Both the position numbers and the translations under genes were made by a program. Of a stretch of 35,205 nucleotides of DNA, positions 14,235 to 22,407 are shown piece by piece (position 1 is the first letter of the stretch; each line of letters opens with the position of its first letter). Origin of the DNA: Dokdonella_A sp040005635 (GTDB lineage Bacteria; Pseudomonadota; Gammaproteobacteria; Xanthomonadales; Rhodanobacteraceae); contig JBDTYM010000042.1 in the NCBI GenBank assembly GCA_040005635.1, forward strand, positions 1-35,205, read 5' to 3'. The notes beneath the pieces are model-generated. The model was not told where the DNA came from and did no database searches. It saw only the letters and a program-made list of their open reading frames with translations.

Positions 14235-16939
14235 AGCTCGACGCTCACGAGCAGGCCGACCAGGTTCGCGCTATAGCTTTGCGGTCCGCCATCGGTATAG
14301 ACGCGATGATCGATCACATAGCCGGCAGCGAGACCGGCATAGTGCCAGTCGCTGACATGGCCGCGTTCGTAGTAGTCGAATAGGCGCATCGAGACGCGCC
14401 GCATCAAGGGAATCGTCAAGCCAAGCGTCAACGAATTGGTACGGTAGGCGAGCGGCGGAAATTCATTGCTGTTGAGAAAGCCGTCGGCGAAGTAAGCCAG
14501 CGCAGCCGGCGTCGCAAAGCGATAGCGCGTCGTGCCTTGCGCATCCAGGTAGGCCCAGCTCGCATCCAGACGTACGCGGCCAATCGTGTGCGTCAGCGTG
14601 GCGCCGGCGCTGTGATTGCGCTGGATGTCGTCGGTCCACCAGCGGCCGTCGTTCGAGTAAGTGCCACCACCAAGGGTCGGATCTGCAGCCGCTCCGAGAT
14701 CATTGACGCTGGCCATGCGCAGTTTCGAGCGGTCGTAGCCGTAGTAGAGGCTCGCATTGGTTGACGGCGATGGCTGCCACTCCCATTGCAGCGTCGCGCC
14801 GAGCGTGTTGTAACCCTGGCGACCGATTTCGGCGTCGTAGGAATTCCAGTCGCCGCGCGTCGAAATGCTGATCGTCATATCGTCGCGCGGCGCGATCGTC
14901 GCGATCAGATCGAGCTTTTCCTCATCGCGACTGGCGAGGTCATACAGACGCAACGCATCCACGCTCTGCGCCTGGACGCCGCCAGGAGGCGCGAGGAAGC
15001 CGGGCAGACTGGTCGAATAGAGAAATTCGTAGGGATCGTAGTTGTAGTTGTCGCCGGTTTGTTTCAGATAGGTGGCGTTCGCGCGCAAGGTCAGCCAGTC
15101 GAAACTGCGATTGATCCACGTCAGCTTGACGCTGCTGTCGTCGGCTCGGCTGCGTTCGCGATGGCTGGGCTCGTCGCGCAGGAAGTCCAGCGTCGCGCCC
15201 AGCGTATTGTGGGCGCCGACTTTCCAATCGGCGCCGATGTTCGCATCGATCGTCTGCTGGTCCAGCGGCAGGCTTAGCACGCGGGTAATCGCGGATGGAT
15301 TGCTCGGATCCCACAGGCCGACACCGCCTTCGGCCGATCCGTTGGCTCCGGTGACCACCGTGCCCTGCGCACCGTTCTCGGCGATGTAGCCGTACTGGCC
15401 GGTCAGTGGGTTGTAAGCGAGATACGTATTGCGATAGTCCTCGCGGTTGAACTTGAAACCGCCGCGCACACTGAGATCGGAAGTCGGCTGCAGCACGATG
15501 CGCGCGTCGAGCATCGAGGTGTCGATGCTCATGTCGGCGTTCCGGCGCGACAGCGCGTTCGGCGTATTCCAATCGGCGCAATTGTACAGATAGGGATTCT
15601 GCGGCCCGGTCTGCAGGCTGCCGTTGAGACCGATGCCGAAAACGCCTTGGCAATCGATCGGCGCAATCAGACGGTCGTTCTGGCTCATGCGACCGACCGA
15701 ACCGGTCAGCGACAGTTCGCCATTCCAAGGAATTTTGCGCGTGAAGGTCGCCTGCAGGTTGTTGTAGTTGTTGTCGGGTTCGGTCGACATCTGACCGGTC
15801 GTCAACGGCGCCGAGATCGCGTTGGATATCGACGGCGTCAACGCAAACGGCGTCTGGTAGGTGTAGCTCGTATAGCGGTCGCGATAGAACGAACCCTGGT
15901 AGCCGAAGTCCATGCGCCAGACCGCTCCGGCGTAGCGCAGACCACCGTTGACATTGATCGTGCTGTCATCGATCGGCTTGACGGTTTCGAGTACGCCACC
16001 GTCGCCGGGGTAGGCATAGTTGAAGAAGAACGGCCCGCCGTACGGACGCGCGCCGGAACGTTCCTCGTCGCTCGCATTCGCGTACGCGGTCCACTCGGGC
16101 GTCAGATACATGCTGTAGCCGAGGCCTTGCTTCTCGCGCTTGACCTTGAGCGTGCGCTCAGGCGTCGCTGCCGAGACGGCGGCGACCTGCTCGGGCGTGC
16201 TGCCGCCCGGGGTCAGGCTGCTCGGCAAGGTCAGCGTGTTGCTGCCGACGCCGTTCCAGATCGACCGCGCGTTGTTGCTGAGCACGTTCGGCATGTCGCG
16301 GATGAAGGCCTGGATCTTGTAGCTGCCGGCGCGCCCGAACACGGCCTGGTAGTACTGGTCGTCGTCGCTCAGGCGGCTGGCGCGTACATTCGCGTAAGTA
16401 CCGTCGCTCGGGCGCTCCCACGTGTAGTCGAGCAGAGCCAGGATCAGGCCGCTGTCCCAGTCGACGTAGCGGTTCCACAAGGCATTGTTGTCGTCGCCAC
16501 CGGTGCCGAGCAGGCCGAGCTGCAGGATGCCGTAGCCCTGCCAGTCGCCGTACTCGTCCGGCTGCGGCGGCTCGCTCGGATTGAGGTAGAGATTGCCGCT
16601 CGGCGAGCGATGCTGGCCCGGCTGCAGCCAGGTCGTGCCACGCTCGTCCGGCGTCTCGCTCTGCGTGCCGGCATTCGGATCGAGCTTGTTGCCACGCCAG
16701 GTGTCGACGCCCACGCCGCTGTCGGCGTGGGCCAGCGAGCCAAGCAAACACGCCGTCATTCCCGCGAAAGCGAGAATCCATTGGCGGTTTGCTCGTAAAG
16801 AAAACGGGGGTTCCCGCTTTCGCGGGAATGACGGGGAGAGTGTGATGGCGTGAGACGCAGCGGGAAACGGTAGGGACAACGAGCCGCTTGTACGAACCTG
16901 TCGACGCGGGAACGACGGAAAAAGGATCGTGATCGTCAT
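14231..16939 (-). CDS. MtrB/PioB-family outer-membrane beta-barrel (decaheme-associated)
   Basis: 902 residues from the ATG at 16939, which has GGGGAGG 6 bases upstream. A GTG at 16957 overlapping the decaheme stop is an alternative. After a long leader the mature protein begins near residue 73 (AHA|DSG). The rest is alternating amphipathic beta strands, with the PioB/MtrB-type RPYGGPFFFNYAYPGDGG block and many Trp/Tyr-rich strands. Family members are large porins that sheathe a decaheme cytochrome through the outer membrane. The N-terminal CxxC of Shewanella MtrB is absent, as in PioB. Leader residues of roughly 7-63 are encoded by palindromic repeat DNA (see 16753-16834), which also supplies part of the hydrophobic core (WILAFAGM). 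It is tightly linked to the decaheme gene before it and the diheme gene after it. Confidence 0.9.
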   Translation of the reverse strand: MTITILFPSFPRRQVRTSGSLSLPFPAASHAITLSPSFPRKREPPFSLRANRQWILAFAGMTACLLGSLAHADSGVGVDTWRGNKLDPNAGTQSETPDERGTTWLQPGQHRSPSGNLYLNPSEPPQPDEYGDWQGYGILQLGLLGTGGDDNNALWNRYVDWDSGLILALLDYTWERPSDGTYANVRASRLSDDDQYYQAVFGRAGSYKIQAFIRDMPNVLSNNARSIWNGVGSNTLTLPSSLTPGGSTPEQVAAVSAATPERTLKVKREKQGLGYSMYLTPEWTAYANASDEERSGARPYGGPFFFNYAYPGDGGVLETVKPIDDSTINVNGGLRYAGAVWRMDFGYQGSFYRDRYTSYTYQTPFALTPSISNAISAPLTTGQMSTEPDNNYNNLQATFTRKIPWNGELSLTGSVGRMSQNDRLIAPIDCQGVFGIGLNGSLQTGPQNPYLYNCADWNTPNALSRRNADMSIDTSMLDARIVLQPTSDLSVRGGFKFNREDYRNTYLAYNPLTGQYGYIAENGAQGTVVTGANGSAEGGVGLWDPSNPSAITRVLSLPLDQQTIDANIGADWKVGAHNTLGATLDFLRDEPSHRERSRADDSSVKLTWINRSFDWLTLRANATYLKQTGDNYNYDPYEFLYSTSLPGFLAPPGGVQAQSVDALRLYDLASRDEEKLDLIATIAPRDDMTISISTRGDWNSYDAEIGRQGYNTLGATLQWEWQPSPSTNASLYYGYDRSKLRMASVNDLGAAADPTLGGGTYSNDGRWWTDDIQRNHSAGATLTHTIGRVRLDASWAYLDAQGTTRYRFATPAALAYFADGFLNSNEFPPLAYRTNSLTLGLTIPLMRRVSMRLFDYYERGHVSDWHYAGLAAGYVIDHRVYTDGGPQSYSANLVGLLVSVEL
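16753..16834. repeat. REP-like palindromic repeat inside the leader of the MtrB/PioB gene
   Basis: Two 27-base arms (16753-16779 and 16808-16834; 25 of 27 positions complementary, core CGTCATTCCCGCGAAAGCG) flank a 28-base loop. This is a widespread proteobacterial palindromic repeat, known for giving SFPRKRE and AFAGMT peptides when translated. A degenerate half copy (CCGTCGTTCCCGCG on the minus strand) lies near 16905-16918. All of it is read in frame as part of the barrel-protein leader. Confidence 0.85.
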
Positions 16940-16953
16940 CCCAAGCCTCCCCG

Positions 16954-18105
16954 TCACTCGTGGAACTTCGGACCCGACGGCGCGTTCGAGCCGTGGATGT
17001 TGGCGTGGCAGGTGAGGCAGCCGCGCCCCATGATGCGTTCATCCGGATGTGCGCCATTGGCCAGCGACTGCGGCGTCTGCAGATCGTTCGGGTGACGCTG
17101 GTTGACGTGGCACTGCTGGCACAGGAACGGAATCGGTGCGACCAGCAGGGTCGCCTGGTTGGAGCCGTGCGGGCTGTGGCAGTTGAGGCAGTTCTCGCGC
17201 ACCGGCGCGTGCTCGAACAGGAACGGTCCGCGCTTCTCGGCGTGGCACTGGTAGCAGGTCTCGTTGACCGAGTTGGTCTTCAAGAGGGGATTGGTCAGCG
17301 AGCCGTGCGGGTTGTGGCAGTCGTCGCAACTCATCTGGCCTTCCGGCAGCGGCATGTGCGAGCGGCGGTTGAATTGCAGACGCACGTCTTTGTGACATTG
17401 CGCGCAGGTGTCGTTGATCGAGGCTTTCGCCATCAGGCCCTCGACCGAGAACTTCGCCATCGGGTTGTGGCAGTCGCTGCAGGAAAGTCCATTGCGCTGA
17501 TGCACCGAGCCGGTCCAGTGATCGCGTGGACCGCCCTGATGGCACGTCAGGCACGTCTTGGTCTGCAGTTCGATCGGCGTGCCGGAGTCCTTGGTGTAAC
17601 CGAGGATCAGGCCCTTGGACAGCGGTGCCTGCGCATGCGCCGAGCCGGGACCGTGGCAGGTCTCACAGACTGGAATGGAGCTGTCGGCCTTGTGCGCCGC
17701 ATGCAGGCCGAGCGCATGCAGCGTATGCGTGAAGTGCTCGCTCTCCAGCTGATGGCAGGCAATGCAGGTCGCCTCACCGATGGGTTGCGCATTCGGCGCG
17801 TTCGGATTGTCGGCGACACGCGCCATCGCGAAGCCCGGTGCCGCGAGCAAGGTCGTGTTCGTGGCGTGCACGTCGTCGTTGGACAGGTTCGACGAGGGCA
17901 GGTCGCGCGACAGTTGTTCGCGCGTCTGCTGCGCGTGACCGTGCACGCACACGAGCGCGAGCAGGCAGGCCATGGCGCGCAGCCGCCTGCCATGCCAGCG
18001 TGCGCGTGGCAGCGAAGTGCGCACGAGGTTCGGGCTCGCTTCGTTGCGGACGGATTGTTCGCGTGCGGACGAAACGGACGCACGGACTCGCGCAAGCTGA
18101 CCCAC
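16954..18105 (-). CDS. Decaheme c-type cytochrome, MtrA/PioA/DmsE family
   Basis: 383 residues with exactly ten CxxCH heme sites, starting at Cys114, 147, 185, 209, 234, 260, 284, 306, 329 and 363, spaced as in MtrA. MtrA-type proteins form a heme wire inserted in an MtrB-type barrel and carry electrons between the periplasm and the cell surface. The signal peptide is within residues 33-58 (HGRRLRAMACLLALVCVHGHA). The GTG at 18105 has AGGGA 9 bases upstream and is used here; a GTG at 18024 would give a shorter n-region and is also possible. It is the first gene of the unit; the barrel gene starts 14 bases after its stop. No outer-surface MtrC/OmcA cytochrome and no CymA/NapC quinol dehydrogenase is encoded in the window. 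Confidence 0.94.
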   Translation of the reverse strand: MGQLARVRASVSSAREQSVRNEASPNLVRTSLPRARWHGRRLRAMACLLALVCVHGHAQQTREQLSRDLPSSNLSNDDVHATNTTLLAAPGFAMARVADNPNAPNAQPIGEATCIACHQLESEHFTHTLHALGLHAAHKADSSIPVCETCHGPGSAHAQAPLSKGLILGYTKDSGTPIELQTKTCLTCHQGGPRDHWTGSVHQRNGLSCSDCHNPMAKFSVEGLMAKASINDTCAQCHKDVRLQFNRRSHMPLPEGQMSCDDCHNPHGSLTNPLLKTNSVNETCYQCHAEKRGPFLFEHAPVRENCLNCHSPHGSNQATLLVAPIPFLCQQCHVNQRHPNDLQTPQSLANGAHPDERIMGRGCLTCHANIHGSNAPSGPKFHE

Positions 18106-18123
18106 CGGATGAATTCCCTAGTT

Positions 18124-18141
18124 CGACAGGTCTCACTGTCG
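18124..18141. promoter_or_regulatory. Inverted repeat in the leader of the decaheme operon
   Basis: CGACAG and CTGTCG (6-base arms, 6-base spacer) lie between the candidate promoter and the decaheme start. The site may bind a repressor or form an RNA hairpin. It does not match the FNR or Fur consensus. Confidence 0.35.
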
Positions 18142-18174
18142 CCCCCTGCCCGGACGCGATCGAAAGACGCCGCC

Positions 18175-18204
18175 AACATAGGTGTGCACTCGCGCAAGCG
18201 TCAA
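18175..18204 (-). promoter_or_regulatory. Candidate sigma-70 promoter of the decaheme operon
   Basis: On the minus strand TTGACG (18199-18204) and TATGTT (18175-18180) are 18 bases apart. This would start transcription near 18168, some 60 bases before the GTG at 18105. Confidence 0.5.
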
Positions 18205-18247
18205 CGCAATGCTGGGTGATTCCACCCAAATACCGACGATGATGTGC

Positions 18248-18841
18248 TCAGGTGCCGCGATACTTGCCGCGAAACGGTCGGTAGAAGGCGCGCAGGGCGG
18301 CGATGTCCGCTGGCATATCTCCGGTCGGCTCGAACAACGGTCCGATCCCGATCGTCCTTGACGGATAGTCGAAATAAACCGGCAGGATGGGTACCTGTGC
18401 GCGGCGTGCAATGTGCCAGAAACCGCTCTTCCACGTCGTAACCTGCTGGCGCGTGCCTTCCGGCGCAATGCCGAGCCACAAGCGCGGCTGTTCGCGAAAG
18501 CGGTCGACCATCTGCTCGACGACGCCATGCATCGCGCTGCGTTCGACCGGCAGTCCACCCAACCGGCGCAACGTCCAACCGAGCGGGCCGCGGAAGAGCT
18601 CGCGCTTGGCCATGAATGCGATGTCGGCGCCGAGCGATGTCTTCAACAACAGTCCCCACACGCCGTCCCACCACGAACTATGCGGCGCCGCGATCAGCAC
18701 GAGGCGGCTGCAATTTGGAAACTCGCCAGCGAGACGCCAGCCGCTGCGCCGGAGCATCCATCCACACAGCATGCGCCAGACATTCGTTGGGGATTGCGGC
18801 ATCTCGGGCGGCAAGCGTGACGCTCCGAGATGCGCATTCAT
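18248..18841 (-). CDS. PlsC-like 1-acyl-glycerol-3-phosphate acyltransferase family protein
   Basis: 197 residues with both hallmark acyltransferase boxes: HX4D at His54-Asp59 (APHSSWWDG) and EGTR at 128-131 (APEGTR). The conserved Pro of motif IV is near PILPVYFDY. The family transfers acyl chains from acyl-CoA or acyl-ACP to lysophospholipids at the inner membrane. At under 200 residues it belongs to the short PlsC-like group and is probably not the sole essential PlsC. Its ATG overlaps the arfB stop (18838-18841). It ends a tightly packed minus-strand run from ubiJ. Confidence 0.87.
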   Translation of the reverse strand: MNAHLGASRLPPEMPQSPTNVWRMLCGWMLRRSGWRLAGEFPNCSRLVLIAAPHSSWWDGVWGLLLKTSLGADIAFMAKRELFRGPLGWTLRRLGGLPVERSAMHGVVEQMVDRFREQPRLWLGIAPEGTRQQVTTWKSGFWHIARRAQVPILPVYFDYPSRTIGIGPLFEPTGDMPADIAALRAFYRPFRGKYRGT

Positions 18842-19260
18842 TCGGGGCTCCAGCGCGAGCCGCGATTGCGCTTGACCGTAGCGCGCGTCTTCTTTGCATC
18901 GATCCGTCGCTCCTTCGACGCGCGCGTCGGTCGCGTCGCGATGCGCCGCTTCGGTACGATTGTCGCAGCGCGAATGATCTCGACGAGCCGCACCCGCGCA
19001 TCCTCGCGGTTCTTCGCCTGATCGCGAAAACGATTTGCCTGGATGACCAGCACGCCTGCGTCCGTCACGCGGCGGTCGGCGCGCGCCAGCAGGCGCGCGC
19101 GCACGGGCTCCGGCAGCGCACGCGACGAGGCGATATCGAAACGCAGTTCGACCGCACTGGATACCTTGTTGACGTTCTGGCCGCCGGGACCGGCCGCGCG
19201 AACGAAGCGCTCGACCAGCTCGTCTTCGGGAATCTGCACCGCGTCGGCGACGTCGAGCAT
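18838..19260 (-). CDS. arfB: Ribosome-rescue peptidyl-tRNA hydrolase ArfB
   Basis: 140 residues, the length of E. coli ArfB/YaeJ. The catalytic GGQ motif is at 26-28 (AAGPGGQNVNKV). The C-terminus is a long basic tail (about 105-137, rich in Arg/Lys) that in this family enters the empty mRNA channel. ArfB releases peptides from ribosomes stalled at mRNA ends without a stop codon. Full class I release factors are much longer and have codon-recognition domains, absent here. It starts 9 bases after the upstream lipoprotein stop and overlaps the acyltransferase start, so cotranscription is likely. Confidence 0.94.
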   Translation of the reverse strand: MLDVADAVQIPEDELVERFVRAAGPGGQNVNKVSSAVELRFDIASSRALPEPVRARLLARADRRVTDAGVLVIQANRFRDQAKNREDARVRLVEIIRAATIVPKRRIATRPTRASKERRIDAKKTRATVKRNRGSRWSPE

Positions 19261-19269
19261 GGCCTGCGT

Positions 19270-20001
19270 CTATTTCTTCGAGTCTTTATCGAGCATGCCG
19301 CGAGCGACGGAGGCATATCGGCTCAGCGTCTTCGCGTAGGCGTCGAGCTTCGCCGAATCGCCATGCGCCGCCGCCGCCTCCATCGCGTCACGCGTTCGCT
19401 TCAGTGAACTCGCGCAATAGGCGCCGTAATTCTTCACGCCGGGGTCGGTGCTGGTCGCTGCCTTCTGCTGCAGCTGCTCACACATCTGCTCCGATTCGCT
19501 GAGAGTCACCCCGGCGGTTCCCATCTCGACGGCTGGGCCGATCGCCGGTGCCGCCGCGGGCGCGCCGGGGTGAGGTGACGCCGTCGGCTTGAAAATAGCC
19601 GCTGGCGGCGGACGTGAGGAAGAGGAGTTGACCGCTGCGAGGCGACGGCTCACCGCCAAATTCATCGCGCGTTGCACGACTTTCGGGGCGCTGACCTCGT
19701 CGAACGTGAATTTGTCGGGGTTGTGCGAGGCGTCCGCGATCCGCCCGTCGAACTTCGCCCGGCAAGCCTTCTTTCCTTCGTCGCTCGCCACGCCGACGGC
19801 CAGCCCCGTCAACAGTCCGACCTCTCCTGACCAAGCGCGCAAGCAGATCACCGATGGCGTATCGAGCGGCGGCGTCGGATCGGAAGGATCAGCGTGATCG
19901 CTGCGAAGCAAAGCGCTGAGCTGGACATCATTCGGCTCGCGATGCGAGCACGCGGTGGTGCCAAGCGCACAGGCCATGGCGACCAGGAAAAACTTCTTCA
20001 C
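19270..20001 (-). CDS. Hypothetical lipoprotein
   Basis: 243 residues from a GTG at 20001 with GGAG 8 bases upstream. The open frame continues upstream, but that part only mirrors ubiB. The N-terminus (KKFFLVAMACALGTTACSH) looks like a lipoprotein signal with the lipidated Cys at about residue 18, although the residue at -3 is Thr rather than the usual Leu. The body has a short segment with Gly-rich helix character (GLLTGLAVGVAS), a Pro/Ala-rich linker and a helical C-terminus with two Cys (SEQMCEQL and GAYCASS). I do not recognise a family. It lies between ubiB and arfB with small gaps. Confidence 0.72.
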   Translation of the reverse strand: MKKFFLVAMACALGTTACSHREPNDVQLSALLRSDHADPSDPTPPLDTPSVICLRAWSGEVGLLTGLAVGVASDEGKKACRAKFDGRIADASHNPDKFTFDEVSAPKVVQRAMNLAVSRRLAAVNSSSSRPPPAAIFKPTASPHPGAPAAAPAIGPAVEMGTAGVTLSESEQMCEQLQQKAATSTDPGVKNYGAYCASSLKRTRDAMEAAAAHGDSAKLDAYAKTLSRYASVARGMLDKDSKK

Positions 20002-20023
20002 GTTGGATACTCCAGTACGGATG

Positions 20024-21748
20024 TCAGGAACGTCGCCAGGCGAGCACGAAAAAAAACGTAGCCGCGACGCCGGCAACCCACGCGGCCATCGAAAGGCCGC
20101 CCAAATCTGCACGCCCCGGCGATATTGAAGCAAATATCGCGAAGGCGACGGCAAGAGACACGCCGAGCGACAGCAACACGGCCACCTTCTGGCTGCGCCG
20201 TGCACGCTGCTCAAGCTGCCTGAGATCATCGGAGGCGATGCGAAGTTCCATGCGGCCGCCGGTTGACTGCGCAAGATAGTCATGCAGCAGCTGGGGCATC
20301 TCCGGCGCCAGCGCGAGCCACTCCGGCACGCGCCGGCGCAGCGCTTTCAGCACCGCGCGCGGCCCGCTGCGGCGGCGCCAGATCTGTTCCAGCACCGGCT
20401 TCGCGGTCGCCCAGATGTCGATCTGCGGATGCAGCAGGCGGCCGACACCCTCGATGTTCAGCAGCGTCTTCTGCAACAGGATCAGCTGCGGCTGCAGGGT
20501 CAGCTCGTGCCGACGCGCCATCTGAAACAGCTTGACGACGACCTCTGCCAGCGAAATTTCGCTTAAGGGCCGCGTGAAATAGGGTTCGCACACGGTACGC
20601 ACTGCGGCTTCGAGTTCGTCGAGCCGCGCGCCCGGGGGCATCCACCCGGCACGCACGTGCAGCTCGGCGATACGCGCGTAGTCCTGGTTGAACAGCGCGA
20701 GGAAATTCTCGGCCAGCCAGTACTGGTCGCGCTCCGGCAGCGATCCCATGATGCCGAAGTCGAGCGCGATGAATCGCGGATCATGCGTGCGCGACGCGTC
20801 GACCCAGATGTTGCCGGCATGCGCGTCGGCGTGAAAGAAATTGTCGCGAAACACCTGCGTGTAGAACAGGCGCACGCCCTTTTCCGCGAGCGCGATGCGA
20901 TCGATGCCGGCGGCATCCAGCGCCGCGAGATCGTCGACCGGGATGCCGCGTACGCGCTCGAGCGTCAGCACGCCTTGCGTGGTATGCGACCACACCACTT
21001 CCGGAACATAGAGATCTTCAGAGCCCGCGAAATTCCGCCGCAACAGCGAAGCGTTGGCACCTTCGCGCTGCAGATCCAGCTCGTTCGTCAGGGTCGTTTC
21101 GATTTCCGCGACGATGTCGCGCGGCCGGATCTTGTCCGCGTTCGGATGAAAACGCTGCACCGAATCGGCCAGCGCGCGCAGCAGCGCGATATCGTCGGCG
21201 ATGCGCGCGTGGATGTCCGGGCGCAGGATCTTTACGACGACTTCGCGTCCCATGGCACAGCCGGCGGCCGTAGGACGCTCCGCTTCCGTGTCCTCGTGCA
21301 GCGCGAAAGGGGGGCCGGGCAAGCGCGCCGCATGCACCTGGGCGATCGATGCCGACGCCAGCGGTGAGTTGTCGAATGCGGCGAAACGTTCGTCGACGGA
21401 CGCGCCCAGCGCGTGTTCGACCGCGGCGCGCGCCAGTTCGCCTGGAAAGGGCGCCACCTGATCCTGCAGTCGCGTCAGCGCGTCTGCGATATCGGGCGGC
21501 ATCAGGTCTCGTCGCGTCGATAGGATCTGACCGAACTTCACGAAGATCGGACCGAGCTCGGTCAGCGCGAGCGTCAGGCGCTCGCCGCGCGGCAATGCGG
21601 CGATGGCTGCGCGCGGATTCGGCAGCACGGCGCGAGCGAACGCGAGCAGGCGCGAGCGATGCGTGGCGTCGACGAGATCATCGAGGCGGTAACGCACCAG
21701 CACGCGTGCGATGCGCAAAAGGCGCGGCAGCTGACGCAGGCTCGTCAT
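20024..21748 (-). CDS. ubiB: UbiB, atypical kinase-like ubiquinone biosynthesis protein
   Basis: 574 residues from the ATG at 21748, which overlaps the ubiJ stop as ATGA. UbiB-specific features are the KxGQ motif (KFGQ, 71-74), the Ala/Ser-rich loop replacing the P-loop (LASASIAQVHAA, 130-141), the ATP-site Lys173 (VVVKILRP), HADAHAGN (307-313) and DFG at 330-332. Two C-terminal membrane helices follow (about 522-546 and 551-570). UbiB supports aerobic ubiquinone synthesis, probably as an ATPase that extracts lipid intermediates. Compared with E. coli there are about 20 extra residues at 145-166, and the usual Pro in HPGN is Ala. ubiE, often the first gene of this operon, is not adjacent. Confidence 0.94.
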   Translation of the reverse strand: MTSLRQLPRLLRIARVLVRYRLDDLVDATHRSRLLAFARAVLPNPRAAIAALPRGERLTLALTELGPIFVKFGQILSTRRDLMPPDIADALTRLQDQVAPFPGELARAAVEHALGASVDERFAAFDNSPLASASIAQVHAARLPGPPFALHEDTEAERPTAAGCAMGREVVVKILRPDIHARIADDIALLRALADSVQRFHPNADKIRPRDIVAEIETTLTNELDLQREGANASLLRRNFAGSEDLYVPEVVWSHTTQGVLTLERVRGIPVDDLAALDAAGIDRIALAEKGVRLFYTQVFRDNFFHADAHAGNIWVDASRTHDPRFIALDFGIMGSLPERDQYWLAENFLALFNQDYARIAELHVRAGWMPPGARLDELEAAVRTVCEPYFTRPLSEISLAEVVVKLFQMARRHELTLQPQLILLQKTLLNIEGVGRLLHPQIDIWATAKPVLEQIWRRRSGPRAVLKALRRRVPEWLALAPEMPQLLHDYLAQSTGGRMELRIASDDLRQLEQRARRSQKVAVLLSLGVSLAVAFAIFASISPGRADLGGLSMAAWVAGVAATFFFVLAWRRS

Positions 21749-22407
21749 GCGCCGCGCTTTGCGTGCACCGCGGCCACGCGACGCATGCGCGCGTCGAGGC
21801 GGTCGGCGCGCTCGCGCAATCGATCCACCTCGTCGAGGAAGGTCTCCAGTTCCGGCCTGGCGACGAGATCGCGGCTTTCCTCGCTGAGGTATTCGGCGGC
21901 GTCCTGCGCGAAACTGCGCGCCGAAGTGCGCGACCACGCCAGAGCGCGGCGCACGGCGCGTGCGATCTGGAAACCGATCACGTCGCCGAATACGCGTGCG
22001 AAGGCCTCGTCGAAATCCGGTGCGAAACGCGTTGCGATCTGTTCGAGCCGGCGCGCGAGCTCGGCGTCCCCGGCAATCTCGACGCGGCCGGGTGCGAGCG
22101 CTCCTTCCGCACCGCGCGACAACGCGAGCGACAGCAGGGCGCCCGGGGTCGCGGCGACACGCAATACGCTTTCGCCGCCGAAGGCCGGTCCGACGCGCAG
22201 ACGATCGCCGTCGACCAGCAGACGCATCGACGGCGCCGCCCCCTTGAAGTCGAGTGTCAATGCGCGGCCATCGAGCGCGACGAGGCGCCCGCGTGTCTCC
22301 GAGTCGAGATCGATAACGCGGTTCAAGGCGCTTTCGAGCGCGCGCCCGAGCACACTGAGCAACGGATTCGGCGCGCGTGGCTGGTCGGCGGAGGAGGCTG
22401 CAGGCAT
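21745..22407 (-). CDS. ubiJ: UbiJ, SCP2-domain ubiquinone biosynthesis accessory factor
   Basis: 220 residues from the ATG at 22407; an upstream in-frame ATG at 22437 would add 10 residues. Residues about 15-110 form an SCP2 lipid-binding domain (VIDLDSETRGRLVALDGRALTLDF, then a beta-rich part). The C-terminal third is helical and likely coiled coil (ELETFLDEVDRLRERADRLDARM), as in UbiJ. UbiJ is a scaffold and lipid-binding part of the cytosolic Ubi complex. Its pairing with ubiB by a 4-base overlap supports the call. No ribosome-binding site is seen; TAGAAT (22416-22421, minus) lies 8 bases before the ATG, so the transcript may be nearly leaderless. Confidence 0.87.
   Translation of the reverse strand: MPAASSADQPRAPNPLLSVLGRALESALNRVIDLDSETRGRLVALDGRALTLDFKGAAPSMRLLVDGDRLRVGPAFGGESVLRVAATPGALLSLALSRGAEGALAPGRVEIAGDAELARRLEQIATRFAPDFDEAFARVFGDVIGFQIARAVRRALAWSRTSARSFAQDAAEYLSEESRDLVARPELETFLDEVDRLRERADRLDARMRRVAAVHAKRGA

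Noticed and set aside
16753..16834. CRISPR repeat or intrinsic terminator
   Set aside because: Single palindrome without regularly spaced copies and without a T-run; it lies inside an open frame and matches a known dispersed repeat type.
20002..20283. Upstream extension of the lipoprotein frame
   Set aside because: Overlaps ubiB out of frame; the GTG at 20001 with GGAG and a signal sequence is the better start.
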